Origin: Carnegiea gigantea | Taxonomy: Eukaryota; Streptophyta; Magnoliopsida; Caryophyllales; Cactaceae | NCBI GenBank assembly: GCA_029747015.1 | Contig: JAKOGI010000054.1 | Coordinates: 1,383,501-1,447,500, forward strand | Reading direction: 5' to 3' | DNA: 64,000 bases | Shown: positions 1 to 13,401 of the stretch, piece by piece | Layout of the letters: each line of letters begins with the position of its first letter | How positions within the stretch are numbered: position 1 is the stretch's first letter | Program-made: the position numbers and the translations under genes | The notes under the pieces: model-generated | What the model was told of the DNA's origin: nothing | Seen by the model: only the letters and a program-made list of their open reading frames with translations | Database searches by the model: none

Positions 1-1212
1 TCCCCAATATACTAATAACTTGATCGAGGGTTTAAAATGTCGTGAATCGGCTCATGTGGAGCTTTCAAGATATGACTATGAATGTAGAGCCAGATTTCAG
101 TTTTACTAGCACAGCAAGAGGCTTATCTAAGTTCATATGATTGCGTGGCTATTGTGCACTTCATATACTGTTGTTGAACGTCGAAACAAGAGAGAGTTAT
201 TTGAGCCGTCTAGTATGCTCTAAGTTAATGTCTGGTTGGATACAAACAATCTTGTGATGTAAATGAGTTTGCAATTATATTTATAATAACGTGTTTGGTT
301 GTAAGAGTGTATTACAAATAACAACTACCTTGTAATTATGATTACGACAAATTATGTAATCATAATTGCATTATAAGGTTGATTGCATTCTGTATATTAT
401 ATTCATGCAAACATCACATAAGTTGCACTTGGTGCATTTGGCGTAGGTTTCTACTCTAGATATGAGCTCTTAGTTTCTCTTTAACCTTTAACCTTTGAGT
501 ACTCTTCCATTGTTATTATGCAGTATCATATGAGATTGTGTACACTATGCGGTCATATGCATGTCACTTAGTGGCGGATCCAAACATTTTACAGCAAGAT
601 TGTGGGGAAGAATGTTCATCTATTAAATTCATCATTAATATGCACTACTAAAAAAAAAGAAATCATATGATACATACTAGGGTAGTCTATTTGTACAAAA
701 ATTTCGTCTCGAATTTTTATACAAATGTTACAGCTTGTATTTCCACACTAGCGGGCTTGATATACAATAATAATATACCCTACTTTTTTCTCCAAAATAA
801 ATATGGTAGTCTACTACTACGCTTGTTCTCTGTGGTTCTTGTTATTTAACGTTGATACATAAATTATAATAAAATTGTATAATGTTACAATTACCTACCA
901 CTTACTAAAATCGTTGGTTATAGTGCACAAATCATCAGAACTAAGTAATAAAATTTAAAAAATAAGTCATGAACTGAACACACCAAATATGAAGTAAAAC
1001 CACAAATAAGCAATTTTTGCCATTTAATTGCACCAAAAGGAAGGGGAAAAAAATCAACAAGAAAATTCTATGCCAAGAACACATTATAACTAATCAGTCG
1101 AAAAAATCAATAATAACAATGCAAGAAAATTAAAGAGATTAGTGTTAGATTAAACTAAAAGTCTAAAATTCACATAAGAGAAATGGGTAAGACCGTAAGA
1201 GAAAGGGGTAGG

Positions 1213-1245
<33 letters not shown>

Positions 1246-1250
1246 TACAA
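1213..1250. repeat. (TA)n(CA)n compound microsatellite
   Basis: About ten TA units are followed directly by CA units. It is a simple-sequence repeat in intergenic DNA with no other structure around it. Confidence 0.9.
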
Positions 1251-2756
1251 ACACAGAGACTGAGAGACACATATTTAGACTTGGGTGCAATTAATTTGAT
1301 TTAGTATTTTTATCAAAAATCATATTGTTTTAGCTTTTATATTTTCAAGAATTAAAAATGCCATTATATAAGCTAGGTATATTTAGAAAGTGTTCACAAC
1401 GTCTTGGACTTATTTTGAAGCTACCTACATATACCAATATGATCCCTTTAAAATAACTCATCATTTTTTTTTTTTTAACTATTCTTTTTAGTTAGGGCCG
1501 GAGTATCCATGGACACCCAGCACTATACATGGATATGCCCTCACTTGTTTATACCTAATTCTTAGGTATTTTACAACCAAAAGAAAGTATTGGGTAGATT
1601 AATATGATAATATTATGTCAAATTATTCTACTCTAAAAAGTTGAGAGTTCTATTAGCCCCCGGGGGCGGCTCCCCAAAAAAGAGCAAGGCTACTCTTTGT
1701 TAGTAGGAGAGTTTGCAATTTGTCTCCTTAGTGTCATTCTATCCCTTAGAAGGTCGTTAATATTCGAAAACATCATGTCACAACTCTTCTAGAATCAATG
1801 GTGATGTGGATAAATATAATTATATCACATAAAACTTGCATAAGATTAATGATTTCATTAAACGTAATGGCCTACTTAGGGGCCATGGAGTTAAGGTCTT
1901 CACCGAATAAACCTATGTACAAGAGGCAAATTATTAAACGACCCTTTGAACTTCAACCATTGCTACAACTAGGGGGTCCATCATTTATGTATACCGGCAC
2001 ATGACACCATCACTATTCTCTCACAATATTTTCTTTTCTTAGGAATATAATTGTCAGATCTTTTTTTTTCCCCTTGGTTATTGCTAAGTTTCTCAAAGAG
2101 GCTAGCTTTCGGACTTGAGCATAGGAGAGATGATTACAGATTAGAATTCGATGAACGTTTCATTTTTTATTTTTTAAAAAATCCTTCATACATATTTTTT
2201 GGTGGGAAAAAATTGTTGTGACCTTGCAATATCGTTATTCAAATATCAAATATTTTCCCAATCCTCGTTCCAATATTCTAGATTGTATTGGAATGGACAT
2301 TAATTTGATGAGATTTTTGCTGAATAATTAGAATTGCTGATGAAATCTCAATTTCAGACATTTTAGGATCACCTGAGGCTGATTTTTGCTGCAAAGCTAG
2401 TGGTTTAGTGTTATCTATGATGAACTGCATTTGATTATCAGGGCAAGGGATAGTATGGAAACTACACCAGTGGTACTTGATATTGGATTTAATTTTTATG
2501 TCCAGATTTCCTTTTCAGTTTAAATTATATGCACAACTACAGTTTTAGGAATTCTTCTCTGCATTATAGTTGGAAGCTAATTATCTCTCAGTAATAATAC
2601 AATGTTAAAGCCCTTGCCCTGATCCCTGTTTTCTCCCCTTTTTGGGGTATGGGTCCAACTGCCCCGATGATTTCTGATCAGAAAAGGGTGGTCGTGGGGA
2701 CTGCGGGTTCTTCCCTGTAAATCTGTAATGCACTTGGAAAAAGGCGCTCTCTCTTC

Positions 2757-3027
2757 TTTTTTTTGGTGGGGGGGGGGGGGGTGTGGAATGCGGACTTTGC
2801 TTATCAACAAAAATCCTGATGTATCACCCATTACTGTAACTCTGCTATATTTGAAATAGGGGAGAGGTTTACGAGGTAGTATTGTACTGCCTCATGTATT
2901 TTTATGGTTTGTGTCCTTAGACCTTACAAGAAGGGGGTGGCTATTGGAAATAATAGCATGCCCTTGGGTTTTGATTTTTTTTTGTTTTGGGGGGGGGGGG
3001 GGGGGGGGGGGGGGCGGCAGGGGGGGT
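2757..3027. repeat. Two T-tract/G-tract homopolymer runs
   Basis: At 2757-2781 an 8-base T run passes into a G run interrupted by one T. At 2974-3027 a T run passes into about 25 consecutive G and then further G-rich sequence. Both read T then G on the plus strand. The same bipartite layout recurs elsewhere in the window, mostly inside introns. Run lengths in such tracts are prone to sequencing and assembly error. Confidence 0.8.
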
Positions 3028-3137
3028 TCTACTTCTCTGCTGTTTGCACATGTTCTTATTGTGATGATTGATGAATCCAGTGCTGGGTCATCAGGAAATT
3101 GAGTTTGCCATCTGAATATAAGACGGCAAACTTACTA

Positions 3138-5130
3138 AAGCATTGTGAAAGAGACAACTCATGGTAAAGACACGGTCAATCATCCTGAACGAATTTCTGC
3201 TGTAAAGCAAGAAATGGGTCAACCATTGTCAGCGAAGGTAAGCTAGCCATATCTGTTAAATTCAGCTCTGCAGACACTTGTTGGATGGTCTCCATTTTCT
3301 GAAATGATTGGGACAAGAGAAATTCTAAGCAGACATATTGTGTATGATTAATAATTTAATATCCAACTCAGTGGAGTGGCTTCTTGAGCTTCCTACAGGG
3401 AAGAGTTGTTCAATGAATTCTGTTATCTCCCCTTCCCCTTTACGTACAGGAAATGGGATTGGAATCTATTGCCTTACTTTGTATACATCCTGATGCCATT
3501 AAAGTGAAAGTGATAAACCATTGGTCTAATCTGTATTATAATTACTGCTTCAGGCTCAAAAACTAGGTGATGCGCAGCTATATCCAAAGTCAGTGAGTCT
3601 GCTGCCCGTCATGTTTAAAGAAAGCTCGCTGCAAAACTCCTCGTGCTAGTTCATCAGCTAGGACAAAGCTGATGAACATGTTGCTTGAAGAAGGGAAGCT
3701 TGAGGAAACCCACTCAATTTTTGACAAGTTAATTGAAGATGGACACAGGCCATCACTAATAACATACACCACACTTTTGGCTGCCTTGGCCATCCGAAGC
3801 ACTTTGAATTCATATATCCTATCATCTCACCAGCTCAAGAAAACGAAATGAAGACTGATTTTGTCTTTTTCAATGCTGTCATTAATGCTTTTGCAGAATC
3901 AGGAAATATGCAGGAGGCCATGAAAGCATTTCTGAAAATGAAAGAGAGTGGATATTGGCCTACTAGCAGCACTTGCAACACATTGATAAAAGGCTTCAGT
4001 ATTGCTAGTAGGCCTGAAGAGTCAATGAAACTGCTTAAGCAGATGTCCCTTGATGAAGGTGTGAAACCCAATATCAAGTCATATAATGTGCTGGTTAGAG
4101 CATGGTGGAGCAAGGGGGATATTGCTCAAGCTTGGAATGTGACCTCCAGAATGGTGGCTTCTGGTTTGAGACCTGTCACTGTTACATACAATACTATAGC
4201 AATGGCTTATGTTAAAAATGAGAAGATTAAGCTGGCTGAAGAGATGGTATCACAGATGCAAATTAATAATGTACAACCCAATGAAAGAACCTACAGTATC
4301 ATAGTAAATGGGATTGTAGAGAAGGTAAAATGAGGGGTGCACTGAGATTTGTGTATAGGATGGAAAGCCTTGGAGTGCGCCCGAATCTTGTTGTTTTTAA
4401 TTCCCTGATCAAAAGATTGCTGGATATCACTGCCAGAGATGGGGTTGATGGGGTATGTTTTCTATTGTTTTACCCTCCCAACCATATACTGAAGGTCTTA
4501 GCTCCCATTTAACACAATCATTTGGTTGTGTGAGCGCCCCCCCCCCCCCCCCCCCCCCCAAAAAAGGAAGAAGGGTCTCAGCTCTCAGTTGGCCTCTGTA
4601 TTATGCTGGGATATGAGGGTTGTCATTATGCACACAAAAGGGAAAGAAGGTGGTTGTCGTACGCTAAAATGCTATTCTTTTGTTTCTGGGGGTTTGTTTC
4701 TAGTGTTTTGTAGTTTCATGCTCATAAACAGAAAAAATAAGATAACCATACTGCATATAATCTTGGCAGGTTTTAAGATTGATGGAAGAATTTGGGGTGA
4801 AACCAGATGCGATAACGTGTAGCACAATCATGAATGCCAGTGCTGCAGGGTTCATGGACAAGTGCCAGGAAATTTTGATAATATGGTTAAGGGCCTTAAG
4901 GCTGACATTCATCCTGATGCTCATGCATATAGAATCTTGCTAAAGGTTATACACATGCAAGGGAACCTCAAAAGGCTGAAGAGCTCCTAGGCCTCATGAT
5001 AAACATTGGTCTCCGACCTAATGTTGTAATGTTTACAACAGTCATTTCTGGACTGTGCAGTATTGGAAGAATGGATGACGCGATGAAGGACTTTGAGGGT
5101 ATGTGTAAATATGGTATATCTAGGGTTGGA
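3138..5130 (+). pseudogene. Pentatricopeptide-repeat (PPR) protein gene, decayed
   Basis: Recognisable P-class PPR repeats of about 35 residues run from roughly 3640 to 5115. The longest clean stretch is 3848-4333, with motifs such as KMKESG and NTLIKGF. They align in order with the plant PPR family that includes Arabidopsis At5g25630 (recalled, not searched). Family members bind organellar RNA in a sequence-specific way. The frame is broken at least four times: near 3600-3640, near 3785-3795, near 4320 (one-base shift before GKMRGALRF) and near 4865. A candidate short exon ends at 3237. Introns fit 3238-3553 and 4453-4769, the latter holding a C/A homopolymer tract. The last repeats are missing and similarity stops near 5115, where unclassified repeat-like DNA begins. 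Some shifts could be sequencing errors, but the missing 3' end argues for a pseudogene. Confidence 0.75.
4535..4566. repeat. C-tract/A-tract homopolymer in PPR intron
   Basis: A run of about 23 C followed by A lies inside the intron 4453-4769. It is the reverse complement of the T-then-G layout seen elsewhere in the window. Confidence 0.85.
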
Positions 5131-6540
5131 ATTCACCACACTATTATGCTTTGCGAATCATTAATTAAATCATGCAAATTTGCCCACATAAACAATTAGA
5201 ATGGCAGAATTACAAATTGAAATGCATCAATGCCCTCTTTCAGAGGTCGTGGACTGACTAATTAATCCTAATCTATCTATTTTCATGAAACTAGAATCGT
5301 GAAAGCCACAAAATTAAGTAATCAATAATCCCAATCAAATCCCTAATTGCTTTTGCTTCAAGGTATTCAATTGCTTACAACGTCGCACTAAATAAAGGAA
5401 TCAACTTTTGTTGATCTCCTAGACACTAATTATGAATAGTGAAGTAAATCTCTTTCGAGACATTCATCAAACACCTAGCGTACTGAGCCAGAATCCAATA
5501 CATAAACGTGGGCACAATTCACAAAAACCTAGAACATGATTCAATCGAGTATAATAGGGGCTATTCCCAACCTAATATTGGAGTTTAGCCCCTACATATA
5601 TTCACAATCATAACATCTCAACCCTAATTTAATGAACATGGCAGAATGTAAAAACTTGAAACGAAATTGTAAAGGTGAAAGAATCGAGATATGAACTTGA
5701 ATTAATCGCGACCATCAATCATGAATCCATCTTAAAACATTCATCAATCAAAGCCAAAAAGAGTCTTTAAAGTGTCTCTCTAACAAAACCTAATTTCGCT
5801 TTCTAAAAGGTGTTGTCTAATGATAAGTCCAAAACTGTCTATAATATAATCCCAAAAGGCAATTAATTCGTGAAAACTACCCAGGCGCACATTGTGCATC
5901 GACACATGGTCGACCTTGCACCTATTCAGGTTTTAGATTCTTCATTGCAGGAAATAATGCCACAGTTGTGCGCTTGTGCCAAGCCAACCGTGCACTCTCT
6001 TAGGCTCTTCAAGCTTGCTTTCCAGGCTCGCGATACTTCATAAGGCTTCTTTTCCGTCTTTGAACTCATCCCGTAGACTTCCTTCTCCATCAAAACTCAT
6101 GATTTCCTCAGCTTCTCAGCATCTACCCCTGAAAGCAAGGAAAACCACTCAATTAGCACAAAACAAAACCAAGTAAGCAAATTCGACCCTTTCTTATCGA
6201 GGCTCAGCATGACAATAAGAGGAAAATAGTCAAATGCAGGCTAAATTGAGGTCAAAACACGAGTTTATCAACAAAAACACAAAAACAAGTAAAGTCAACT
6301 GTAAAAAAACCCTTGCAATCCTAGAGAGAGAGACAATTATCACAATTGGAGAGACGAAAACTAATTATAAGCTAAGAATACAACTTAAAAGATAGAATAA
6401 AGAAGAAAAATGCCCAGAAGACCAGAATAGCGGAAGACCTACCATCCCAATCTTATGAAAATGCTCTAACACACTTATACTAGGAGAGGATGAAGAAGAT
6501 GTGAACGATGGGGGAACGGTTTATTTTTGATATATTTAAC
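5131..6540. other. Unclassified repeat-like non-coding region
   Basis: There is no sustained reading frame. The texture is A/C-rich with phrases of the kind found in high-copy plant intergenic repeats, but I see no LTR, terminal inverted repeat or transposase fragment that would classify it. It begins where the PPR reading frame is lost, so an insertion or rearrangement here may have removed the 3' end of that gene. Confidence 0.4.
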
Positions 6541-6547
6541 GAACTTA

Positions 6548-6970
6548 CGTCGTGTTCGATAATAAAATTTTGAGTAGCATTTAGTGTTTTGATCAATTAA
6601 TACACTAATTAATCAATTTTTAGTGTTCGGTGATCGAGAGTTTAGATTAGCATTTCAACCAGCGTTTAGCATTTCAAGTAGCGTTTCTGAAAAACTAGTA
6701 ATATCAGATTTTGACTTTCAAAAGTAGCGTTTATATTTTTTTACCAAAAAATACCATTTGAAAATTTTATACTTGAAAATTATCTATGTTCTTTTATGTC
6801 AATTTACATTAATCAGCTAATCCAACAGCTAAATTTATTAACACATTTGCTCCAACCGCTTATCTAAATAGTTATCTGTTAACAGTTAAGTTTGAATTAT
6901 TATATGGTATCTAAATAGTTATCCGCTACCTAAATTACTATTCACTGCAGAGATCACTAATTTTGCCGAA
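6548..6970 (+). mobile_element. MITE-like element, copy A
   Basis: This AT-rich stretch of about 420 bp is closely matched, in reverse complement, by 23179-23497 inside an intron of the La gene. Shared landmarks are the GTGTTCGRTAAT-type end, a central ATGTCAATTT-type block followed by TAATCAGCTAA, and the far end AATTTTGCCG. No coding sequence is present. Two dispersed copies, small size and no ORF fit a non-autonomous DNA transposon. I could not fix the target duplications, so the superfamily is open. Confidence 0.6.
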
Positions 6971-7343
6971 TATGACCTTACACTCAATTCGGATGATTCG
7001 CTTATTTTTAATTTATTGGAACCAATGGGAGAAGCATAAGCCCATGCACTAGCGCATCAGAATCTTCAATTATGACGTATAATTTAATTATTTCCCTAAG
7101 GATACCCGGGGAGGGGGTCGGCGGTGAATATTCCATCGTTATTATTACTATGTAGTATTCAGCACAATATTCCTCTCGTAGAGATTTGTTTATTTATTCA
7201 CATAAAATTTGATCTTCCCTCTTCCCAATACCCCTCCCCCATACTTCGACAAATTTCCAGACTCCAGAGGGAGAGATTTGAGCGAAACGTTGCTCGTTTC
7301 TTTCTGAAATTCGGAAACCTTTGGAGGAGATCGTATCTCCGTG

Positions 7344-8014
7344 ATGACAATGACGATAATGGAGAAACTATCATGGCCAATTATCAGATCCATTTTGATG
7401 ATTGCATGCAGCTTCTTGTTGGCTTCAATGGTGGCATCAGCTGAGAGAAGAACCCTAACATTTCAGAACTCAAATTCCACTTTTCAATCGGATCCTCTGT
7501 TTAGAGTCCTCAATTTCTTGTGGAAATCTGATCAATCTGGCTACCACCATGTTTGGCCGGTAAATAATGACTAACCTAACTTTTAATTTCGTTGAAAGAA
7601 GGGGAAAAGAGCCCTAAAATTCGATTTTTAGCGCTGTGTGTTTGTTCATGGATCAGAGAATTTCCTTTTTATGTACTTCAATGAATGTGCCTTTTTCTTT
7701 TTTGAATCATTTTTAATGTGTTTCTGTACTTTGCCATACCTTGTTCGTATCTTATCGAACATTTATGATGCACAACTGTGAATTTTGCGAAACTATTTCA
7801 TTCAATGATAGCTAGCTATCATACGTTGCAATGAATGTCTTATAACTTGGGGAGTTTTGGAGGGTACTAACGAGGCATTTAGTGCTGATGTTTAACAATT
7901 ATTAGTGTCATTTTCTTTTTTGTTTTTTTTGGGGGGGGTTGGGGAAAAAGAAAACTACTGGTGAGTAATGATTGTGTAAGATATGAACTGTGCTTATCTG
8001 CTGAGAAAGGCAGT

Positions 8015-8045
<31 letters not shown>

Positions 8046-11000
8046 GTTTGGGGGGGGGCCGTTGATCGTCCATTTGAGAGGAACTGCATTCGTGCTATTC
8101 TAATAAGTGTTAATGGAGAAGGTCCTAATAATATTTTTTTCTTAATTTGAATGTTAATTAACGAAGAAATTGTTGTTGGTTACTCATTAGGATCCTGTTT
8201 AACTACTCTATGGACTATGGGTATCTGGTCATCAAGAGTATTCATAAATTTGAAATGGGAGTCCCTTTCTGCAAAAGAAAAGAGAAGAAAAATTCTCTGA
8301 TTGAAAATTTTCCTTGTGTGCTTTAAAAAATAATAAAATTATCTGCCTACCATGTTTGTTAGATTTATATTCTGTTTTTTTTTTTTTTTTTTTTTTTTTT
8401 TTGGCTTGGGTTCACAGGAAATGAAGTTTGGATGGCGAATTGTTGTGGGATCAATTGTTGGATTTTGTGGAGCAGCATTTGGAAGCGTAGGTGGTGTCGG
8501 AGGTGGTGGCATTTTTGTCCCAATGCTTACCCTAATCATTGGTTTCGATCCAAAATCTGCAACTGCTATATCAAAATGTAAGAATTTAAGCTAATTATGT
8601 TGGTCACATGTGTGGAGGAAATGAAACTCTTGGGCAATTCAGTTGGAAAATTTTCCATAATAAGTCTTTTCAGAAGAGCAATGCTATTAGTCTTTTCAGA
8701 AGAGCAAGGCTATTTGCATATCACCTTGATATCCCAGGTCGGATCAAGGCTGTGTTTTTTGTGTTTATTCTTGTTGTCATTGCCTTGGCAGTTGGCCTTG
8801 CTGACACTGGAGCACAGAATAAGCTCTGAACCAAGGACAGTTGATGCTAAAACAAATGGTCTTTTTCTTAAGTTGTAGAAAGCTAGGGTATTGTGCCTTG
8901 TAATACTTCTATGATGGAAAAAGGACTCCTGAGAGTTGCATTAAACAATTTAGATGTGAGCTGAGGATTAACTGAAATCTTAGTCTAATTGGTGTGTAAT
9001 AATTCTTGTGTTGATTCTTCTATTTGCCAAATATTAGTCGCGGCTTAATTTATTTTGCAGTGTCTTTGATTCAATGTAATGCATTTTCCTTTGTCTAATG
9101 ACAACAACATTAACAACCAACGACAATAACACAATGGAGACCCTGCCATGGTATGATTTGTAGAGGTCTTGATGGGGAAAACCTTATTCCAGACATGCAA
9201 AAAGGTTATCTCTAGAGACCTGCAAAAAATTTTGCGGCTAGGTTTTTTAAAGAATTAAGAAAAGGAAATGAAAAATTAACTTGACAAGAAGGTAGAACAG
9301 AGAAATTCTTTGAATGCTGTTACTCAATGGGGGTCGTTTTGTTTCATGTTCAGGTATGATCATGGGTGCTGCAGGCTCAGCTGTGTATTATAATATGAAG
9401 CTACGGCATCCTACTCTTGATATGCCGATCATTGATTATGACTTGGCCCTGCTTTTCCAGCCAATGCTCATGCTCGGAATTAGCATTGGAGTTATCTTTA
9501 ATGTGATGTTTGCCGACTGGATGGTCACTGTTCTGCTTATTAGTCTTTTCTTGGGTAAGATAGTTCCAGTTGCTGCTTCAATATATGCATTCTTTCTTGA
9601 ACAAGTCCTGATCTGTGCATGACTTTCTGCAGCCACATCAACAAAAGCATTCTTGAAGGGCATTGAAACTTGGAAAAAGGAAACCATAATGAAGAAGGTC
9701 CCTAGATCATTTCTCTTTGTGCAACTTTGATTTGATGTTAGATGCATAATTTACAATCCATATATGACAATGGATGCACAATTTTGTCACCTTCCTTTAG
9801 GCATCTATCTTATTTCGATTTTCCATTTAGTTACTAACGAAGTATGAAACAATATAAAGAAAACATTAACCTGTGCACAAAACGGAATTAAGAATGAGTC
9901 TTCCCCTCTTATTTTTAGCTATTTTTGGTTTCAGGAGGCTGCAAGGCGTTTCGAGTCAAATGGTAAGTCAATCTCTGCTTGCTAATCACTTGATCTTCAG
10001 AAGACTTTGGAAATGTAAATGAAAGCTATACTAGCCATCCATCTTCCTTTAAGAAATTAGAAGATATTTCGGCAATTGCAGGTGCTAGAGGTGAAGGAGC
10101 AGAATATAAGCCCCTCCCTAGTGGCCCTAGCAAAGTGCCCAAAGAACCGCAGGTAAGAGAGCCTCCGAGAAACTTATACCCATTTCATGGCATCATTTGT
10201 TTGACTTAAAAATGCAATCATGACAGGCTTCTGTCCTTGAGAATGTCTACTGGAAAGAACTTGGTCTACTTGTCTGTGTTTGGATGGCATTCCTCGTGCT
10301 GCAGATTGTGAAGGTTATTTCTTTATTATCCCGTACCTTTAGAGAGAACTTGTTCTTGTAGTCCTCTATCCTTTGAAGTCAGTATTAACATCCGAAAATA
10401 TGATCCCACAGGAGAAGACACATACTTGTTCCGCAGGCTACTGGGTGTTGAATTTGTTGCAGGTACTTTCTGCACTTCCAAGTTTCAGTTCACTAACTTT
10501 TGCATGTTTGCATCAGATGATGGTATTTCTCCTTTCTCTCTTTATGAAAATTAGAACTGCTTTATGGCTTCTAGGTACCCGTTGCTGTTGGTGTATCTTC
10601 ATATGAAGCAGTTGCCCTATATAGGGGCCAGAGAACCATTTCCTCCAAAGGAGAGGCAACCACAAGCTGGACAGTGCACCAGCTGACCTTCTATTGCCTT
10701 TGTGGTATATTGGCTGGTATAGTTGGCGGGCTGCTGGGCCTTGGTGGTGGATTTATTCTGGGTCCGTTATTTTTGGAGCTTGGTGTTCCTCCCCAGGTGA
10801 GACTTCTGTTACTTTTCCTATGTCAGTCCCAAGCTATTAGAGTATCGTTTATCTTTTTCTCAATGTAGTTGAGAGAACTGAATTGAAGGACTGGCAAAAT
10901 CTTTGAAGTAGTTGTTCCTCATTTAGATTCTGTCAATGTGACTTCCTAGTTCCCACTACTGCTACCATGTTCTCCATTATAACCTTTTTAATTGATTCTT

Positions 11001-12309
11001 ATGAAAACAGCCCCAGGTAACTTACATCATGGCTAAAGTTGTTTCATATTGGCCTCCTCAGATCCATAGCGGTTTAATGAGCATTCATGAATCATGACTC
11101 AATGAGCAATCCATGATCCATCCCCTTGTTGGTTGTGTGGTGTCCTCTTTCCTAGGCTTGTGCAACTGCAGCAACTACATTGTCAATATTGCTGAATTAC
11201 TGATGAATATTGAAAATATAAGCACTGTAGCCCCATGCAATTTAAGCTATCCTGCAGGGCCACCGTTGACAATATAGGGAGCGTTATGAACGCCTATTTC
11301 TTACAAGTTACAATTATGGTTGTTGAACAAGCTATTTGTTGATCATTAGCAGAAGATCTGAGTTTCCTTGCTGCTAGTGAAGCCATGATCCTAAGACCCT
11401 GATAAACTTCTGCAGGTGTCAAGTGCCACAGCCACCTTTGCGATGACCTTCTCTTCATCAATGTCTGTAGTTGAATACTACCTTCTCAAACGTTTCCCAG
11501 TGCCTTATGGTAAACAAGCATGGCGCATTTTATTTTCGCACTGAGTGTTGTGAAGTAATTCAGAAGAGCTTTGTGTTCCTATGCTTTTGGTTCTGACAGG
11601 GTAAGGTTTTGACTTTTGTGTGCTTATACGTAAAGTATTTTTTTGATTGTATGTGCAGCTTTATACTTTGTAGCTGTGGCAACTATCGCTGCCTTTGTTG
11701 GACAACATGTTGTGAGGAAGCTGATACTTGTCTTGGGGAGGGCATCCCTCATTATCTTCATTTTAGCGTTCACAATCTTTGTGAGTGCTGTCTCACTAGG
11801 TGAGTCCAATGGCAGAATGTCCCGTACACGACTATCCCATCCCATCAATCTGAAATTGAAGTTGACGGTTGTGTGAAATAAGACAACCCAAATTCGACCT
11901 CTTTACTGTCTTGGACCAAAGCGTAGGCAAACCAGTGTAGGATTTGCCCAGTGCTATGGATGACCTTTTCTTGACAAGCAGAATCCAATCGACATTAGTC
12001 TTCCTTTTAATCTGTTTCTTGAGATTAACCTGACCCCAATGTCTTGTTTGCCAATTATTTATTTATTTATGTTACTGATTATTTCCTGGTAAGAAGGCCC
12101 ATTTGCCAATTTCTTCGATGACCTTTATATACCTAATTAGTAAGCATTTTAGGATCAAAATCAGGGAATTTTGCTCGTGGTCGGGTGTCCCAACATCAAC
12201 ATTATGGTGCTTCTATTTTGCAGGGGGAGTTGGCATATCCAACATGATTGGAAAGATTCAACGACACGAGTATATGGGTTTTGAGAACCTTTGCAAGTAC
12301 AATGCGTAA
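7344..12309 (+). CDS. TauE/SafE-family membrane anion transporter (sulfite exporter TauE-like)
   Basis: Predicted exons are 7344-7559, 8418-8577, 9354-9554, 9633-9697, 9935-9962, 10082-10152, 10227-10313, 10412-10462, 10575-10796, 11416-11509, 11659-11799 and 12224-12309. All use GT-AG introns and the phases join to 473 codons plus stop, close to the length I recall for plant members (about 475). An N-terminal hydrophobic segment (residues 15-30) is a signal peptide or first membrane helix. Two TauE half-repeats follow, each with its glycine-rich signature: [14 protein letters not shown] (94-107) and [14 protein letters not shown] (344-357). A hydrophilic loop (about 200-247) separates them. 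The ATG at 7344 is the first in frame; 7359 is an alternative. Bacterial relatives export sulfite or sulfonates; the plant substrate is not shown by sequence. Intron 1 holds two T/G tracts, and 24 T lie just before exon 2. No frame damage is seen. Confidence 0.93.
7918..8059. repeat. Two T-tract/G-tract runs in TauE intron 1
   Basis: At 7918-7944 a T run passes into G8, TT and G4. At 8017-8059 a T run passes into about 20 G, TTT and G9. Both are in the first intron and both read T then G on the sense strand. Confidence 0.85.
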
Positions 12310-13401
12310 AACTTCATAGTTATGGTTTGCTCAAAGCTATTCCTCACCCAAGGCCTTGGGCTCAATATCATTTCACGGATTTCATAGGATTAAATTAGAT
12401 GTTTAATTCTTTCCTTGAGAATCTTCCACAAGAATTGTCGGAGAAATTTTGTTGGTGGCTGAAAAGAAATAGGCCGTCTCTTAAAAGTTCTTCTGTAGAG
12501 TAATTCAGTTTTCTAGGTTGCAACATGGTGGTGTTGATAGTAAAGTCTTTTAGGATAGTATGAGCAATATGAGTTCGACTGTTCCTTGTAATGACCTTTA
12601 TTTCTTATCTTATGAAACGCAAAAAACAAAAGGGAAAAAAATGACATTGTTGTGATTCAGGTGCTTGAAATTAGTTGAGAGAATACTTCATTGATGTCGA
12701 ATCTATGCATCATATGAAAGATTCAATTTGTCAACAATGAAAGTATTGGAATTGTCAATGAGGTTTTGACCTAATATTTATGATTGAGGTCTTAAGTTTC
12801 AAGTGTGATTTCCCTTTTATATTGTCTTCATAGGTTTTATGAACTAGAAAGGCAACCCCCCCCCCCCCCAAAAAAAAAAAAAAAAGAGGAGAGGACATAA
12901 GCTATGCAGCCTAGCTATGTAATTCATAGTACTAGTATGACACGTATATATACCTAAATACGTCGTATCAGTTAACTAAGGGCCTAGCATCCACACCAAA
13001 AAAGAAGGAAAAAAGTAAATAAATAAATAAACCCAAGGGCCTAGCTAGCGACATCAACATGGAGGAAATAGAAGTCTTTAACATGTAGATTGTAGATAGC
13101 TGGTCTAATTGTCTGAAACGATTGTTGATACGAATTCAAACAATTTTGTTCGAATGATCAAACTTGGATCTAACTCTTGGACTATATTCAAGTTACTCTT
13201 TTGTAGTGTAGTTTTGAGATTGTCTAAGTCTATACATAATGTTGAATTGGTTATATTTGATATATATTTGATGAAAGTTAGAAAGGTAATTATGTATGTA
13301 CTTGAATGTATTGATATATTCATGAAAGTGTGTTTGATATGTGTTTGATGTATGTAGATATTTTATGTGTTAATATACAAGTTATCACTTGTCAATGTAT
13401 T
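12310..13401. other. 3' flank of TauE-like gene and intergenic sequence
   Basis: This should include the 3' UTR of the transporter, though I cannot pick a poly(A) site. A C-then-A homopolymer tract lies at 12857-12884. No other gene is apparent. The region ends at the 5-bp duplication GTATT (13397-13401) that borders the copia element. Confidence 0.6.

Larger units (their letters stand above)
1..3137. other. AT-rich intergenic region, no gene recognised
   Basis: I see no convincing coding region here. The only open frames are 60-84 codons, have no family resemblance and run across homopolymers. The stretch contains a (TA)n/(CA)n microsatellite near 1.2 kb, two T-then-G homopolymer tracts near 2.76 and 2.98 kb, and otherwise ordinary AT-rich plant sequence. 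The part after about 2.3 kb may be upstream intron or 5' sequence of the PPR pseudogene, but I cannot support an exon in it. Confidence 0.6.
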
